Source: CAVQJU01 sp963729215
GTDB lineage: Bacteria; Acidobacteriota; Vicinamibacteria; Vicinamibacterales; CAVVIG01
Direction: 5' to 3'
NCBI GenBank assembly: GCA_963729215.1
Contig: CAVSND010000031.1
Span: 310,001-374,000 of the forward strand
Length of the DNA stretch: 64,000 nucleotides
The position numbers and the translations under genes are program-made. Shown here piece after piece: positions 53,355 to 61,661 of the stretch. A model generated the notes under the pieces. The model saw only the letters and a program-made list of their open reading frames with translations. It had not been told where the DNA came from and ran no database searches. Numbering within the stretch: the stretch's first letter is position 1; the number at the start of each line of letters is the position of its first letter.

Positions 53355-54962
53355 ATGTCCACCCGCAAGTTCACCCTGCTGTCCCTGCCGAAGCTGACGC
53401 TGTTCTATCTGCCGCTCATCGTGATCGCGTCGGTCGCGGTCGGCATGGTCATCGCGTCGCGCCTCGATCTCGCGCCGGCCTCGTCCGCGCAGACGCTGGC
53501 GATGCCGCCGATGAACAGCGCGCCGCTCACCGGCCCGTTGAGCGCGGACACCTTCCGCAACATCGCCAAGGCCCAGGAGCCGATGGTGGTCAACATCCGC
53601 ACGGAGATGAAGGCCAAGGCCCAGGACCTCGAAGATCTCTTCGGTGGCGGAGGCGGCGGGGCGCCCGACGACTTCCTGCGCCGTTTCTTCGGCGGGCAGG
53701 GAGGCCAGGCGCCTGGCGGCGGCGACGAGAACGGCGGCGGCAACCGCCGGCGCCAGCGCGAGCCGGTGCAGCGTGCCACCGGCACGGGATTCATCATCAG
53801 CAAGGACGGCCTCATCCTCACGAACAACCACGTCGTGGAAGACGCCACCAAAATCGACGTCCTGCTGTTTGCGGACGACGAGACGACGTACAGCGCAAAG
53901 GTGATCGGCAGGGACGCGCTCACCGACAGCGCGCTGATACAACTCATCGACAAGCCGAGCACGCCGCTGCCGGAGGCCAAGTTCGGCGATTCGTCGCAGA
54001 TGGCGCCCGGCGACTGGGTGATGGCGATCGGCAACCCGTTCAGCCTGGCGCATACGGTCAGCGTCGGCGTGATCAGCGCGACGAAACGGCCGTTCCAGGT
54101 CACCGACGGGCGCTCGAACGAAATGCTGCAGACCGACGCGGCGATCAACCCCGGCAATTCAGGCGGACCGCTGCTCAACATCCGCGGCGAGGTCATCGGG
54201 ATCAACACGGCCATCATCAGCAACGGCCGGACGGAAGGCAACATCGGGATCGGCTTTGCCGTCCCCATCAACACCGTGCGCGATCTGCTGCCGCAGTTGC
54301 GCGAGGGCAAGGTCATTCGCGGCCGCATCGGCGTGACGGTGTCAGCCGTGCCTCGTGAAGGCTACGAGGACTTCGGCCTCAAGTCGCGCACGGGCGCCGT
54401 CGTCGGCTCCGTCCTGAGCGGCGGCGCGGCGCAGAAAGGCGGCATCGAGCCAGGCGACGTCATCACCGAGTACAACGGGCGGCCCGTGCCGAACCGCGAC
54501 GAGCTCGTGAAGATGGTCATCGGCACCAAGCCGGGAACGTCGGTGCCCGTGAAGATCCTGCGGAACAAGCAGGAGCGGACGCTGCACGTCACCGTCGATC
54601 AGCTCGATCTCGATGCCGAACAGCAGGGTCAGCGCGCGGCGCGGCCCGACAGCAGCCCGGCTCCGGAGACTCAGCAGGGCGGCGGGTTCGGCCTGACGCT
54701 CGGCAGCGTCACGCCGGCGATCGCCCGGCGGCTGCAGCTCCCGTCGGGCAAGACCGGCGCGCTCGTCACCGACGTCGATCCGGATGGACCGTCGGCGGGC
54801 CTGCTGCGCGCGGGCGACGTCGTCCTGTCGGTGAACCGCAAGCCGGTTGCGAGCGCCAGCGAGGCGGCTCGCGAACTGCAGGCGGTCGGGTCCGGCCGGA
54901 TCGCGCAGATCCTCATCTGGCGAGGCGACGGCGAGGTTTTCGTCACCGTCAAGAAGGAATAG
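53355..54962 (+). CDS. degP: Do-like periplasmic serine protease with two PDZ domains
   Basis: The 535-residue protein has an N-terminal membrane anchor or signal sequence (about 10-35). A glycine-rich loop (FGGGGGG and GGQGGQ) follows. The trypsin-like domain carries the histidine in LTNNHVVEDA near residue 158, the aspartate in LTDSALIQL near 190, and the serine in NPGNSGGPL near 267. Two PDZ domains (about 310-420 and 445-530) end the protein. It degrades or refolds damaged envelope proteins. AGGAGG precedes the ATG, and the gene sits ten bases after the M24 gene. Confidence 0.94.
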   Translation: MSTRKFTLLSLPKLTLFYLPLIVIASVAVGMVIASRLDLAPASSAQTLAMPPMNSAPLTGPLSADTFRNIAKAQEPMVVNIRTEMKAKAQDLEDLFGGGGGGAPDDFLRRFFGGQGGQAPGGGDENGGGNRRRQREPVQRATGTGFIISKDGLILTNNHVVEDATKIDVLLFADDETTYSAKVIGRDALTDSALIQLIDKPSTPLPEAKFGDSSQMAPGDWVMAIGNPFSLAHTVSVGVISATKRPFQVTDGRSNEMLQTDAAINPGNSGGPLLNIRGEVIGINTAIISNGRTEGNIGIGFAVPINTVRDLLPQLREGKVIRGRIGVTVSAVPREGYEDFGLKSRTGAVVGSVLSGGAAQKGGIEPGDVITEYNGRPVPNRDELVKMVIGTKPGTSVPVKILRNKQERTLHVTVDQLDLDAEQQGQRAARPDSSPAPETQQGGGFGLTLGSVTPAIARRLQLPSGKTGALVTDVDPDGPSAGLLRAGDVVLSVNRKPVASASEAARELQAVGSGRIAQILIWRGDGEVFVTVKKE

Positions 54963-55006
54963 CGACGGACCTGCTGACCCACATCCAGGAACGCGGCCCG
55001 CTCACC

Positions 55007-56134
55007 GTGGCCGCGTTCATGGAGCTCGCGCTCTACCATCCCGAGATCGGCTACTACGCCCGCGCCGCCCAACGATCGGGCCGCGCGGGCGATTTTGTGA
55101 CGAGCGTCGATGTCGGGCCGCTGTTCGGCGAGCTCCTCGAAGTTCAGCTCGCGGAAATGGCCGGCATCCTCGCGACGTGTCACGCAGAGCAGGCCGGGAG
55201 ATCACCCGACCGAAACCCCGCGGCAAACCGGCCGAACTCCGCGTCGCATTTCGACCTCGTGGAGGCCGCCGCCGGCAACGGACGTCTGTCCGCCGACATC
55301 CTGCGCGCGGCGCGGCGTCGCGATCCCGCCTTCTGCAATCGCATCCGCCTCCACCTCGTCGAGGCCAGCGCCGCCGCCCGCGCTGAACAGGTGCACGCGC
55401 TCGGCGCCGAGGGCGAGCGCCTGGCTTCGTCCTCGCCGGACCTGCCGGCATCATTCGAGGGCGTCCTGCTCGCCAACGAGTTGCTCGACGCGCTGCCGGT
55501 CCATCAGGTCGTGATGCGGCCTGACGGCCTGCGCGAGGTCTATGTCCACGCGTCCGGCGCGTCGCTGCGAACGGTCGAAGGACCTCCCTCGACCCCCGCG
55601 CTCGAGGCGTATCTCGATCGCCTTGGCGTGGTCATCGAGCCCGGCTGGCGCGGCGAGATCAACCTGCAGGCCGTCGAATGGATCCGGGCGGCCGCGCGCA
55701 ACCTGTCGAGAGGATTCATCATCATCATCGACTACGGTCACCACGCGCGTGAGTTGTATTCCGCGACGCACTCCGGCGGCACGTTGACGACGTTCACGCG
55801 CCACACGTCGGCCGGGCCAGAGCGTTCAGCCGATGCGCCCGCGTGGCTGGAAGACGCCGGCGAACGCGACATCACGGCGCACGTGGACTTCACCAGCGTC
55901 CAGGCGGCGGCAGAGGCTGAAGGGCTGACCACGCTTGGCTTTCTCGATCAGACGTATTTCCTGATGGGCCTCGGCGCCGTGACCGCCGACGCCGGAGACC
56001 TCAAACGGCGCCTCGCGCTCAAGACGTTGCTCATGCCGGGCGGGCTCGGCAGCACGCACAAGGTGTTGATCCTGGGTAAAGGCGTGGGCACGCCGGCGCT
56101 CGCCGGGTGCTCGTTTCGTCTGCGCGTGACCTAG
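55007..56134 (+). CDS. MidA/NDUFAF7-family SAM-dependent methyltransferase
   Basis: The protein matches the PF02636 class, whose eukaryotic member NDUFAF7 methylates a complex I arginine. Family marks are FMELALYHPEIGYY at the start, DFVTSVDVGPLFGEL, VEAAAGNGRLSADIL as SAM loop, LLANELLDALPVHQV, and IIIIDYGHHARELY. The GTG used here is the first conventional start codon, but the family N-terminus seems to begin about 16 codons earlier, at an ATA that overlaps the stop of the upstream protease gene. A miscalled base or rare start is possible. The C-terminal 20 residues are unusual. Confidence 0.87.
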   Translation: MAAFMELALYHPEIGYYARAAQRSGRAGDFVTSVDVGPLFGELLEVQLAEMAGILATCHAEQAGRSPDRNPAANRPNSASHFDLVEAAAGNGRLSADILRAARRRDPAFCNRIRLHLVEASAAARAEQVHALGAEGERLASSSPDLPASFEGVLLANELLDALPVHQVVMRPDGLREVYVHASGASLRTVEGPPSTPALEAYLDRLGVVIEPGWRGEINLQAVEWIRAAARNLSRGFIIIIDYGHHARELYSATHSGGTLTTFTRHTSAGPERSADAPAWLEDAGERDITAHVDFTSVQAAAEAEGLTTLGFLDQTYFLMGLGAVTADAGDLKRRLALKTLLMPGGLGSTHKVLILGKGVGTPALAGCSFRLRVT

Positions 56135-56175
56135 CCGTGCATGAGCGGGCGGCCGACATGGCTGCCACGGTTCCG

Positions 56176-56204
56176 TTGTAATTTGCCGCGCGTGAGGCTT
56201 AAAT
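56176..56204 (+). promoter_or_regulatory. candidate promoter for CYTH/MurU-like operon
   Basis: TTGTAA and TTAAAT, each four of six consensus matches, are separated by exactly 17 bases. The predicted start lies two bases before the ATG of the CYTH gene, again leaving no place for a Shine-Dalgarno sequence. Confidence 0.4.
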
Positions 56205-56212
56205 AGCCTGAC

Positions 56213-56773
56213 ATGTCGGCAGCAGCCCTTGAGCGCGAGGTGAAACTGCGATTTGAGAGCGCAGAAGCAGCCCGCGCCGCGGTCATGGCGACAGGCGCCA
56301 CGCCTGTTCACGGCCGGCGGCTGCAGGAGGATTCCCTGCTGGACTCGGTCGGCCAGGACCTCCGTCAGCGCCGTTCTGCGCTCCGCGTGCGGGTGGACGG
56401 CGGCCGCAGTCTCCTGACATTCAAAGGACCGGTGCAGCCGGGTGTCGTCAAGGTGCGCGAGGAGCTCGAGACGGTGGTCGGCGACGGCCACCTGCTGATG
56501 CGGGTGCTCGAGGAACTCGGATTCCACGTCTGGTTCCGCTATCAGAAGTACCGCGAGGAATTCGCGATCGACGACTGCATCGTGGCGATCGACGAAACGC
56601 CTGTCGGCGTCTTCGTGGAAATCGAAGGCGGGCAGGAGGGCATCGCGCGGGTGGCGCAGGCGCTCGGTCGAGGGCCGTCCGACTACATGCTCGAATCGTA
56701 TCGCGGGCTGTTCGTCGAATACTGCAAGGGACGCGGTGTGCCTGCCCGCGACATGCTCTTCGACGCCGACTGA
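56213..56773 (+). CDS. CYTH-domain protein (class IV adenylate cyclase/triphosphatase fold)
   Basis: The 186-residue protein starts with the CYTH signature ALEREVKLRF (ExExK), followed by the basic LRQRRSALRVRVDGG and LTFKGPVQ, then EELETVV and FVEIEGGQEGIARVA. The tunnel of acidic and basic residues typical for triphosphate substrates is present. Members hydrolyse inorganic triphosphate or thiamine triphosphate, or make cAMP; the sequence does not decide. It is followed after three bases by the nucleotidyltransferase gene, so a nucleotide-linked role is possible. Confidence 0.88.
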   Translation: MSAAALEREVKLRFESAEAARAAVMATGATPVHGRRLQEDSLLDSVGQDLRQRRSALRVRVDGGRSLLTFKGPVQPGVVKVREELETVVGDGHLLMRVLEELGFHVWFRYQKYREEFAIDDCIVAIDETPVGVFVEIEGGQEGIARVAQALGRGPSDYMLESYRGLFVEYCKGRGVPARDMLFDAD

Positions 56774-56776
56774 CGG

Positions 56777-57700
56777 ATGCCGTCTCACGCGCTGATACTC
56801 ACGGCTGGTCTTGGCACGCGCCTGCAACCGCTGACTCTCGTTCGCGCGAAGCCTGCCCTTCCTGTTGCCGGCGAACCTCTGATTAAGCAGATCATTACGT
56901 GGCTGACCCGCCAGGGCGTCGGCGATCTCGTGCTCAACCTGCACCACCTCCCCGCGTCGTTGACGACGATCGTCGGCGACGGCGGCGATCTCGGCGCGCG
57001 CGTGCGCTACTCATGGGAGCAGCCCGTCCTGCTCGGCAGTGCCGGCGGACCCAGGCGCGCGCTGCCCATCATCGGCGCCGATACGTTCTTCATCGTCAAC
57101 GGCGACACCCTGACCGACCTCGATGTGAGCGGGCTCGCGTCGGCTCACAACGCATCGGGCGCGCTCGTGACGCTGGCTCTTGTTCCCAATCGCGAACCGC
57201 ACAAGTACGGCGGGGTCCTGACGGCGGCCGACGGCCGCGTGACGGGTTTCCCGGCGCGCGGCACAGGGGCCGAGGGCTCGTGGCATTTCATCGGCGTGCA
57301 GGTCGCGCACGCGGACGCGTTCGCATCGGTTGCGGACGGCAGCGCTGTCAATTCGATCGGAGACGCCTATACCAGGTTGCTGGAGTCGAAGCCCGGCAGC
57401 ATCCATGGCTACGCCTGCGACGCCGCATTCCGGGATATCGGCACCACGAGCGACTACTGGACCACGTCGTTTGCGCTTCTTGACGGCCACCCACCTGAAC
57501 TGGCGTACGGGAAACGCACTCGCGTCGACGCCAGCGCGCACGTGACGCAGTCAATCCTGTGGGACGATGTCGAGGTTGGTGCGGAAGCCGTGGTGGACGA
57601 ATGCATCGTCACCGACGGCGTGGAGGTTCCACCGGGATCGGTGCACCGGCGGTCGGTACTGCGCCGCGGTCCGCAGGGTCTTCTCGCGACGCCACGATGA
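56777..57700 (+). CDS. MurU-like sugar-1-phosphate nucleotidyltransferase
   Basis: The 307-residue protein is of the NTP_transferase family. The nucleotide-binding loop is LTAGLGTRLQPLTLVRAKPALPVAG, and the metal aspartate is in FFIVNGDTLTDLDV. The last 60 residues form a short left-handed beta-helix (AHVTQSILWDDVEVGAEAVVDECIV). The gene precedes a kinase gene with ATGA overlap. This pairing is like MurU and AmgK of the peptidoglycan recycling bypass, in which MurNAc is phosphorylated and then converted to UDP-MurNAc. A mannose-1-phosphate specificity is the alternative. Confidence 0.87.
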   Translation: MPSHALILTAGLGTRLQPLTLVRAKPALPVAGEPLIKQIITWLTRQGVGDLVLNLHHLPASLTTIVGDGGDLGARVRYSWEQPVLLGSAGGPRRALPIIGADTFFIVNGDTLTDLDVSGLASAHNASGALVTLALVPNREPHKYGGVLTAADGRVTGFPARGTGAEGSWHFIGVQVAHADAFASVADGSAVNSIGDAYTRLLESKPGSIHGYACDAAFRDIGTTSDYWTTSFALLDGHPPELAYGKRTRVDASAHVTQSILWDDVEVGAEAVVDECIVTDGVEVPPGSVHRRSVLRRGPQGLLATPR

Positions 57701-58707
57701 CCGCCAACGATTTCGCGCAGGACGGCCGTATCAATCAGTTCCTGAGGACGTCGTCGCTCGTCTCCCCGGATCACGGTGTCGTGCCGCTGACAGGTGACGC
57801 ATCAACGCGCAAGTACTTCCGCGTGGTTCCGTCCACGGGACCGTCGATTGTCCTGGCACTGCATCCGGGCCCGATCGAATTTGCCACGCTGCCGTTCGTC
57901 GAGGTGGCCGATCTTCTCCGCCGGATGCCGCTTCCGGTGCCCGGCGTCATCGGGCATTCGGATTCGCTGGGCATCCTGGCCCTGGAGGATCTCGGTGACG
58001 TGACCTTGCAGGCTCATCTTGGAGGAAGCGGTATTGGCAGGCACGCCGCGCTCTACCGCGAGGCCGTCGGGTTCATCGCACAGCTTCAGCGCCGGGGCAC
58101 CGAACTGGCATCCGAATCACTCGCACCCTATCGACTCGCCTTCGACGTCGAGAAGCTGACCTGGGAGCTCGACTTTTTCGTCCAGCATTTCCTGGAAGGA
58201 TACCGGCGGGCGACGTTTTCGCCGGCGGAACGCGCCGCCCTGTCGGACGAATGGAAGGCCATTGCGGGAGAATTGGCCGCGGAGCCGCGGGTGTTGTGCC
58301 ATCGTGACTACCACAGCCGGAACCTGATGGTGCACGCCGGCGGTCTTTTCGTCATCGATTTCCAGGATGCGCGGATGGGACCGGACACTTACGATCTGGC
58401 GTCACTTCTCCGCGATTCGTACGTGGACATCAGCGAGGCCGAACTCGACGAGTTCATCGGACATTTCCTGTCGCTCTCGGGCCGGTCAGACGCAGCCGAG
58501 TTCCGCCGGCGATTCGATCTGATGGCCGTGCAGCGCAACCTCAAGGCGCTGGGCACGTTCGGGAACCAGGCGGCCACACGCGGAAATCCCGCCTATGTGC
58601 AGTACATGCCCCGCACGATCGAGTACGCGCGAACGAACCTGGCGCGATATCCGCGCTTCGATCGCCTTCGCGATCTGCTGGCGACGCACATTGTCGAATT
58701 CGCCTAG
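57697..58707 (+). CDS. AmgK-like anomeric sugar kinase (APH fold)
   Basis: The 336-residue protein has the aminoglycoside phosphotransferase fold. The catalytic loop is LCHRDYHSRNLMV near residue 205 and the metal aspartate is in FVIDFQDARMGPDTYDLASL near 222. LALEDLGDVTLQAHL is the hinge region. Members of this subgroup in other bacteria phosphorylate MurNAc or GlcNAc at C1. The overlap with the MurU-like gene supports a recycling role. A choline/ethanolamine-type substrate cannot be excluded. Confidence 0.88.
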   Translation: MTANDFAQDGRINQFLRTSSLVSPDHGVVPLTGDASTRKYFRVVPSTGPSIVLALHPGPIEFATLPFVEVADLLRRMPLPVPGVIGHSDSLGILALEDLGDVTLQAHLGGSGIGRHAALYREAVGFIAQLQRRGTELASESLAPYRLAFDVEKLTWELDFFVQHFLEGYRRATFSPAERAALSDEWKAIAGELAAEPRVLCHRDYHSRNLMVHAGGLFVIDFQDARMGPDTYDLASLLRDSYVDISEAELDEFIGHFLSLSGRSDAAEFRRRFDLMAVQRNLKALGTFGNQAATRGNPAYVQYMPRTIEYARTNLARYPRFDRLRDLLATHIVEFA

Positions 58708-58711
58708 CGGG

Positions 58712-58717
58712 TAGAAT
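58712..58717 (+). promoter_or_regulatory. -10-like TAGAAT in front of a GTG start
   Basis: TAGAAT ends nine bases before the GTG of the TIM-barrel gene, just after the kinase stop. TTGTCG lies 15 bases upstream. The leader would be at most a few bases. No Shine-Dalgarno sequence is seen. Confidence 0.35.
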
Positions 58718-58726
58718 TGGGCTCTT

Positions 58727-59596
58727 GTGTTTCAGCGACAGTTCGGCGTGTCCACGCGGCTCTACCGGAACCAGCGGCTCACGCGCGATCACGTGTTTGA
58801 AATAGCGGCGCACGGCTTCGAGACCGTCGAGCTGTTCGCCGCGCGGACGCACCTGGACTACCACAACCCGTCCGTGGTCGCCGACCTGCAGCAGTGGCTC
58901 GCCGAGGCGCGTATCGAACTGCACAGCGTGCACGCTCCGGTCAGCGATCCATCCGTCAGCCGGCCCGGCGAGTACATGTCGATCGCGAGCGCCGACGCCA
59001 AGGCGCGCGGCCAGGCGATGGCGGAGGTGGAACGGGCGCTGCAAATTGCCAGGCGCATCCCGATCAAGGTGTTCGTCCTGCACCTGGGATGGCCGCGTGC
59101 GCACAAGGGGCCGGGTGGCAGCAACCGCGACGCCGCCCGCCGCAGCGTCGAGGAGCTGTTCGAGATTGCCAAGCCACTCGGCGTCCGGCTCGCCGTCGAG
59201 GTGATTCCGAACGACCTCTCGCGGCCCGGCTCGCTCGTGGACTTCGCGGAAGAAGACGTGGAATCAGGCGAAATCGGCATCTGCCTCGACTTCGGCCATG
59301 CCCATCTCGAAGGCGATCTGGTGGACGCCATCGAAATCGTGTCAGGGCATCTGGTATCGATCCATGTGCATGACAACCACGGCCGCGCCGACGATCATCT
59401 CGTGCCGTTCGAGGGTACGATCGATTGGCCGGCGGCGTTGACGGCGCTGCAGAAGGTCGGGTACGACGGCGCGTTGATATTCGAGCTGGCCGCGCGTGGA
59501 TCCACCAGGGAGACGCTCGTTCGCGCCCGGGCGGCGCGGCGCCGGATGGAAAGCCTGGTGAAGGCCGAGGCCGGCGAGCAACGGGAAAAGGGGTAG
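58727..59596 (+). CDS. sugar phosphate isomerase/epimerase (xylose isomerase-like TIM barrel)
   Basis: The 289-residue protein folds as a TIM barrel of the AP endonuclease 2/xylose isomerase-like group. Metal-binding residues are in LAVEVIPNDLSRPGS (glutamate), CLDFGHAHLEGD (aspartate and histidine) and LVSIHVHDNHGRADDHLVPFEG (histidine and aspartates). Members of this group isomerise or epimerise sugars or inositols; the specific substrate is unknown. The GTG start fits the -10-like hexamer directly in front. It is followed closely by asnS, but a functional link is not apparent. Confidence 0.87.
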   Translation: MFQRQFGVSTRLYRNQRLTRDHVFEIAAHGFETVELFAARTHLDYHNPSVVADLQQWLAEARIELHSVHAPVSDPSVSRPGEYMSIASADAKARGQAMAEVERALQIARRIPIKVFVLHLGWPRAHKGPGGSNRDAARRSVEELFEIAKPLGVRLAVEVIPNDLSRPGSLVDFAEEDVESGEIGICLDFGHAHLEGDLVDAIEIVSGHLVSIHVHDNHGRADDHLVPFEGTIDWPAALTALQKVGYDGALIFELAARGSTRETLVRARAARRRMESLVKAEAGEQREKG

Positions 59597-59603
59597 CCGC
59601 GTC

Positions 59604-60896
59604 ATGCACGTCTATATCGAGGACATCGGCAAGCACGAAGGCGAGACCGTCACCATCCGGGGATGGCTGCACAACCGCCGGTCGAGCGGCAAGATTCATT
59701 TTCTGACGCTGCGCGATGGTTCGGGGTTCATCCAGGCGGTGATGTCGAAAGCGGCAGTCGGCGATGACGTGTTCAAGGCCGCCGATCACCTGTCTCAGGA
59801 AACGTCTCTCGTCGTGACGGGCACGGCCCGCGCAGACAAACGCGCGCCGAGCGGCTACGAGATCGACGTCGCGACACTCGAAGTCCTGGGCGCTTCGCAC
59901 GACTACCCCATCACGCCGAAAGAACACGGCGTGGACTACCTCCTCGATCGCCGCCACCTGTGGATTCGAAGCGAGCGGCAGCAGGCGATCCTCCGCGTGC
60001 GCCACGAGATCATCAACGCGGTGCGCGACTTCTTCAACGGCAGGGGCTTCATCCTGGCCGACACGCCGATCTTCACGCCGGCGGCGTGCGAGGGAACGAC
60101 CACGCTGTTTCCGGCGCAGTACTTCGACGAGACGACGGCGTACCTCACACAGAGCGGCCAGTTGTACAACGAAGCCAACGCGATGGCGCTCGGCCGCGTG
60201 TACTGCTTCGGCCCGACGTTCCGCGCCGAGAAGTCAAAGACTCGCCGCCACCTCACCGAGTTCTGGATGGTCGAGCCGGAGGTGGCCTTCGCGGATCTGA
60301 ACGACGTCATGAATCTCGCCGAAGACCTGATCGTGTCGGTGGTCGGGCGCGTGCTCGACAAGCGGCGGCGCGAGTTGACCGTCCTCGAACGCGATGTCTC
60401 GAAGCTCGAATCGGTTCAAAAACCGTTTCCGCGCATCTCGTACGACGAAGCGGTCGCGACGCTCCAGGCGGGCGGGTTACCGATTACCTGGGGCGGCGAC
60501 TTCGGCGGGCCGGACGAGACGGCGCTGTCCGAGCGGTACGATCGGCCCGTGATGGTCCATCGCTACCCGTCGGCCGTCAAGGCGTTCTACATGAAACCCG
60601 ATCCGGCCCGGCCGGAGGTGGCGCTGGGTGTGGACATTCTTGCGCCCGAGGGCTACGGCGAAATCGTCGGAGGCGGCGAACGTCTGGCGGATCTCGATCT
60701 TCTGCTTCAGCGGATTCGTGAACACGATCTGCCGCAGGAAGCGTTCGAATGGTATGTGGACCTTCGGCGCTACGGCACGGTGCCGCACGGCGGCTTCGGG
60801 ATGGGCATCGAGCGCGTCGTCGCGTGGATCTGCAAACTCGAGCATGTGCGCGAGACGATTCCCTATCCGCGCATGCTGTACCGTTTGTATCCGTAG
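59604..60896 (+). CDS. asnS: asparaginyl-tRNA synthetase
   Basis: AsnRS attaches asparagine to tRNA-Asn. The 430-residue length is right for a class IIb synthetase. The N-terminal OB-fold anticodon domain is VTIRGWLHNRRSSGKIHFLTLRDG, and the catalytic domain carries motif 2 as FRAEKSKTRRHLTEFWMVEPE and motif 3 as YGTVPHGGFGMGIERVVAW. The PAACEGTTTLFPA segment is typical of AsnRS rather than AspRS. The window shows no gatCAB genes. The frame is intact. Confidence 0.95.
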   Translation: MHVYIEDIGKHEGETVTIRGWLHNRRSSGKIHFLTLRDGSGFIQAVMSKAAVGDDVFKAADHLSQETSLVVTGTARADKRAPSGYEIDVATLEVLGASHDYPITPKEHGVDYLLDRRHLWIRSERQQAILRVRHEIINAVRDFFNGRGFILADTPIFTPAACEGTTTLFPAQYFDETTAYLTQSGQLYNEANAMALGRVYCFGPTFRAEKSKTRRHLTEFWMVEPEVAFADLNDVMNLAEDLIVSVVGRVLDKRRRELTVLERDVSKLESVQKPFPRISYDEAVATLQAGGLPITWGGDFGGPDETALSERYDRPVMVHRYPSAVKAFYMKPDPARPEVALGVDILAPEGYGEIVGGGERLADLDLLLQRIREHDLPQEAFEWYVDLRRYGTVPHGGFGMGIERVVAWICKLEHVRETIPYPRMLYRLYP

Positions 60897-60916
60897 CGTC
60901 CGCCTTCAGGCGGACG
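60897..60916. terminator. small perfect hairpin after asnS
   Basis: CGTCCGCC and GGCGGACG enclose TTCA without mismatch. A related half element, TAAAGCCGGACG, follows about 15 bases later. It lies between asnS and a convergent gene. Confidence 0.6.
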
Positions 60917-60941
60917 TTCAAGGGAGGACTAAAGCCGGACG

Positions 60942-61661
60942 CTATTTGTTCTCGGGGATCTGCTTCCCGTTGATCTCGGCGTACCGATAGGTCATCGAAA
61001 ACGTCGAGGCGCCCACGATGAGAACGTCCGCCGTCGAGGTCATGCTGACGGGGACGTGCACGCCCCCCACGCGGTCGTATTCGCGGACGACGCGCACCCG
61101 GCGCGTCCAGAACGAGGGGCGTTTCGACAATTCGCCCTCGACGCGGACGAGGTCCGCGGAATCGGCCTCGATGAAGAGCGCGCCGTCGATCAGCATCACG
61201 TGCTTGCGCTTCGGCCTGACGTCCATCTTGACCAGCCGCCCTTCCTCGGCGGTGATATCCAGGAAGTCGTAGTTGGCCGGCGTCAACGCGGACTGTCCGC
61301 GGTCCGTGGCCTTCACGGCGTCTCGCTCGGCTTCGAGCGCCGCGATGAGCACTCGCTTCTGGATAAGACCCGAGCCTTCACTGGCCGTGACTTCGAATGT
61401 GAACCCGCCGGTCGGGTCGAGCGTCGTCCACGCGTCGATCGACGCGCGCATCTTCCCGCCGCGGGTTGATGCCGCCAAGTGACGGAACGCGCGATAACTG
61501 ACCAGGGGAACGTCGTCCGGCGCCAGGAACCGATCGATGAACTCTGCGCGGACCGCGGGAGTTTGCTCGACCGGCAGGGCGCGCGCCGACCCGGCCTCCA
61601 CGGCAGAGATTGCGAGAAGGAAAACGAGTGCGGTCCGGACGCGCGCCGGGAACGTCACCAT
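60942..61661 (-). CDS. secreted hypothetical protein, LolA-like fold possible
   Basis: The 239-residue protein has a signal peptide (about 1-28, VFLLAISAVEAGSARA). A mainly beta domain follows with alternating strands such as LVKMDVRPKRKHVMLIDGALFIEADSADLVRVEG and VPVSMTSTADVLIVGAS. The pattern resembles outer-membrane lipoprotein-sorting proteins of the LolA/LolB type, but no binding site can be named. The ATG lies seven bases inside the end of the TonB receptor gene, so the two are cotranscribed. Confidence 0.75.
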   Translation of the reverse strand: MVTFPARVRTALVFLLAISAVEAGSARALPVEQTPAVRAEFIDRFLAPDDVPLVSYRAFRHLAASTRGGKMRASIDAWTTLDPTGGFTFEVTASEGSGLIQKRVLIAALEAERDAVKATDRGQSALTPANYDFLDITAEEGRLVKMDVRPKRKHVMLIDGALFIEADSADLVRVEGELSKRPSFWTRRVRVVREYDRVGGVHVPVSMTSTADVLIVGASTFSMTYRYAEINGKQIPENK

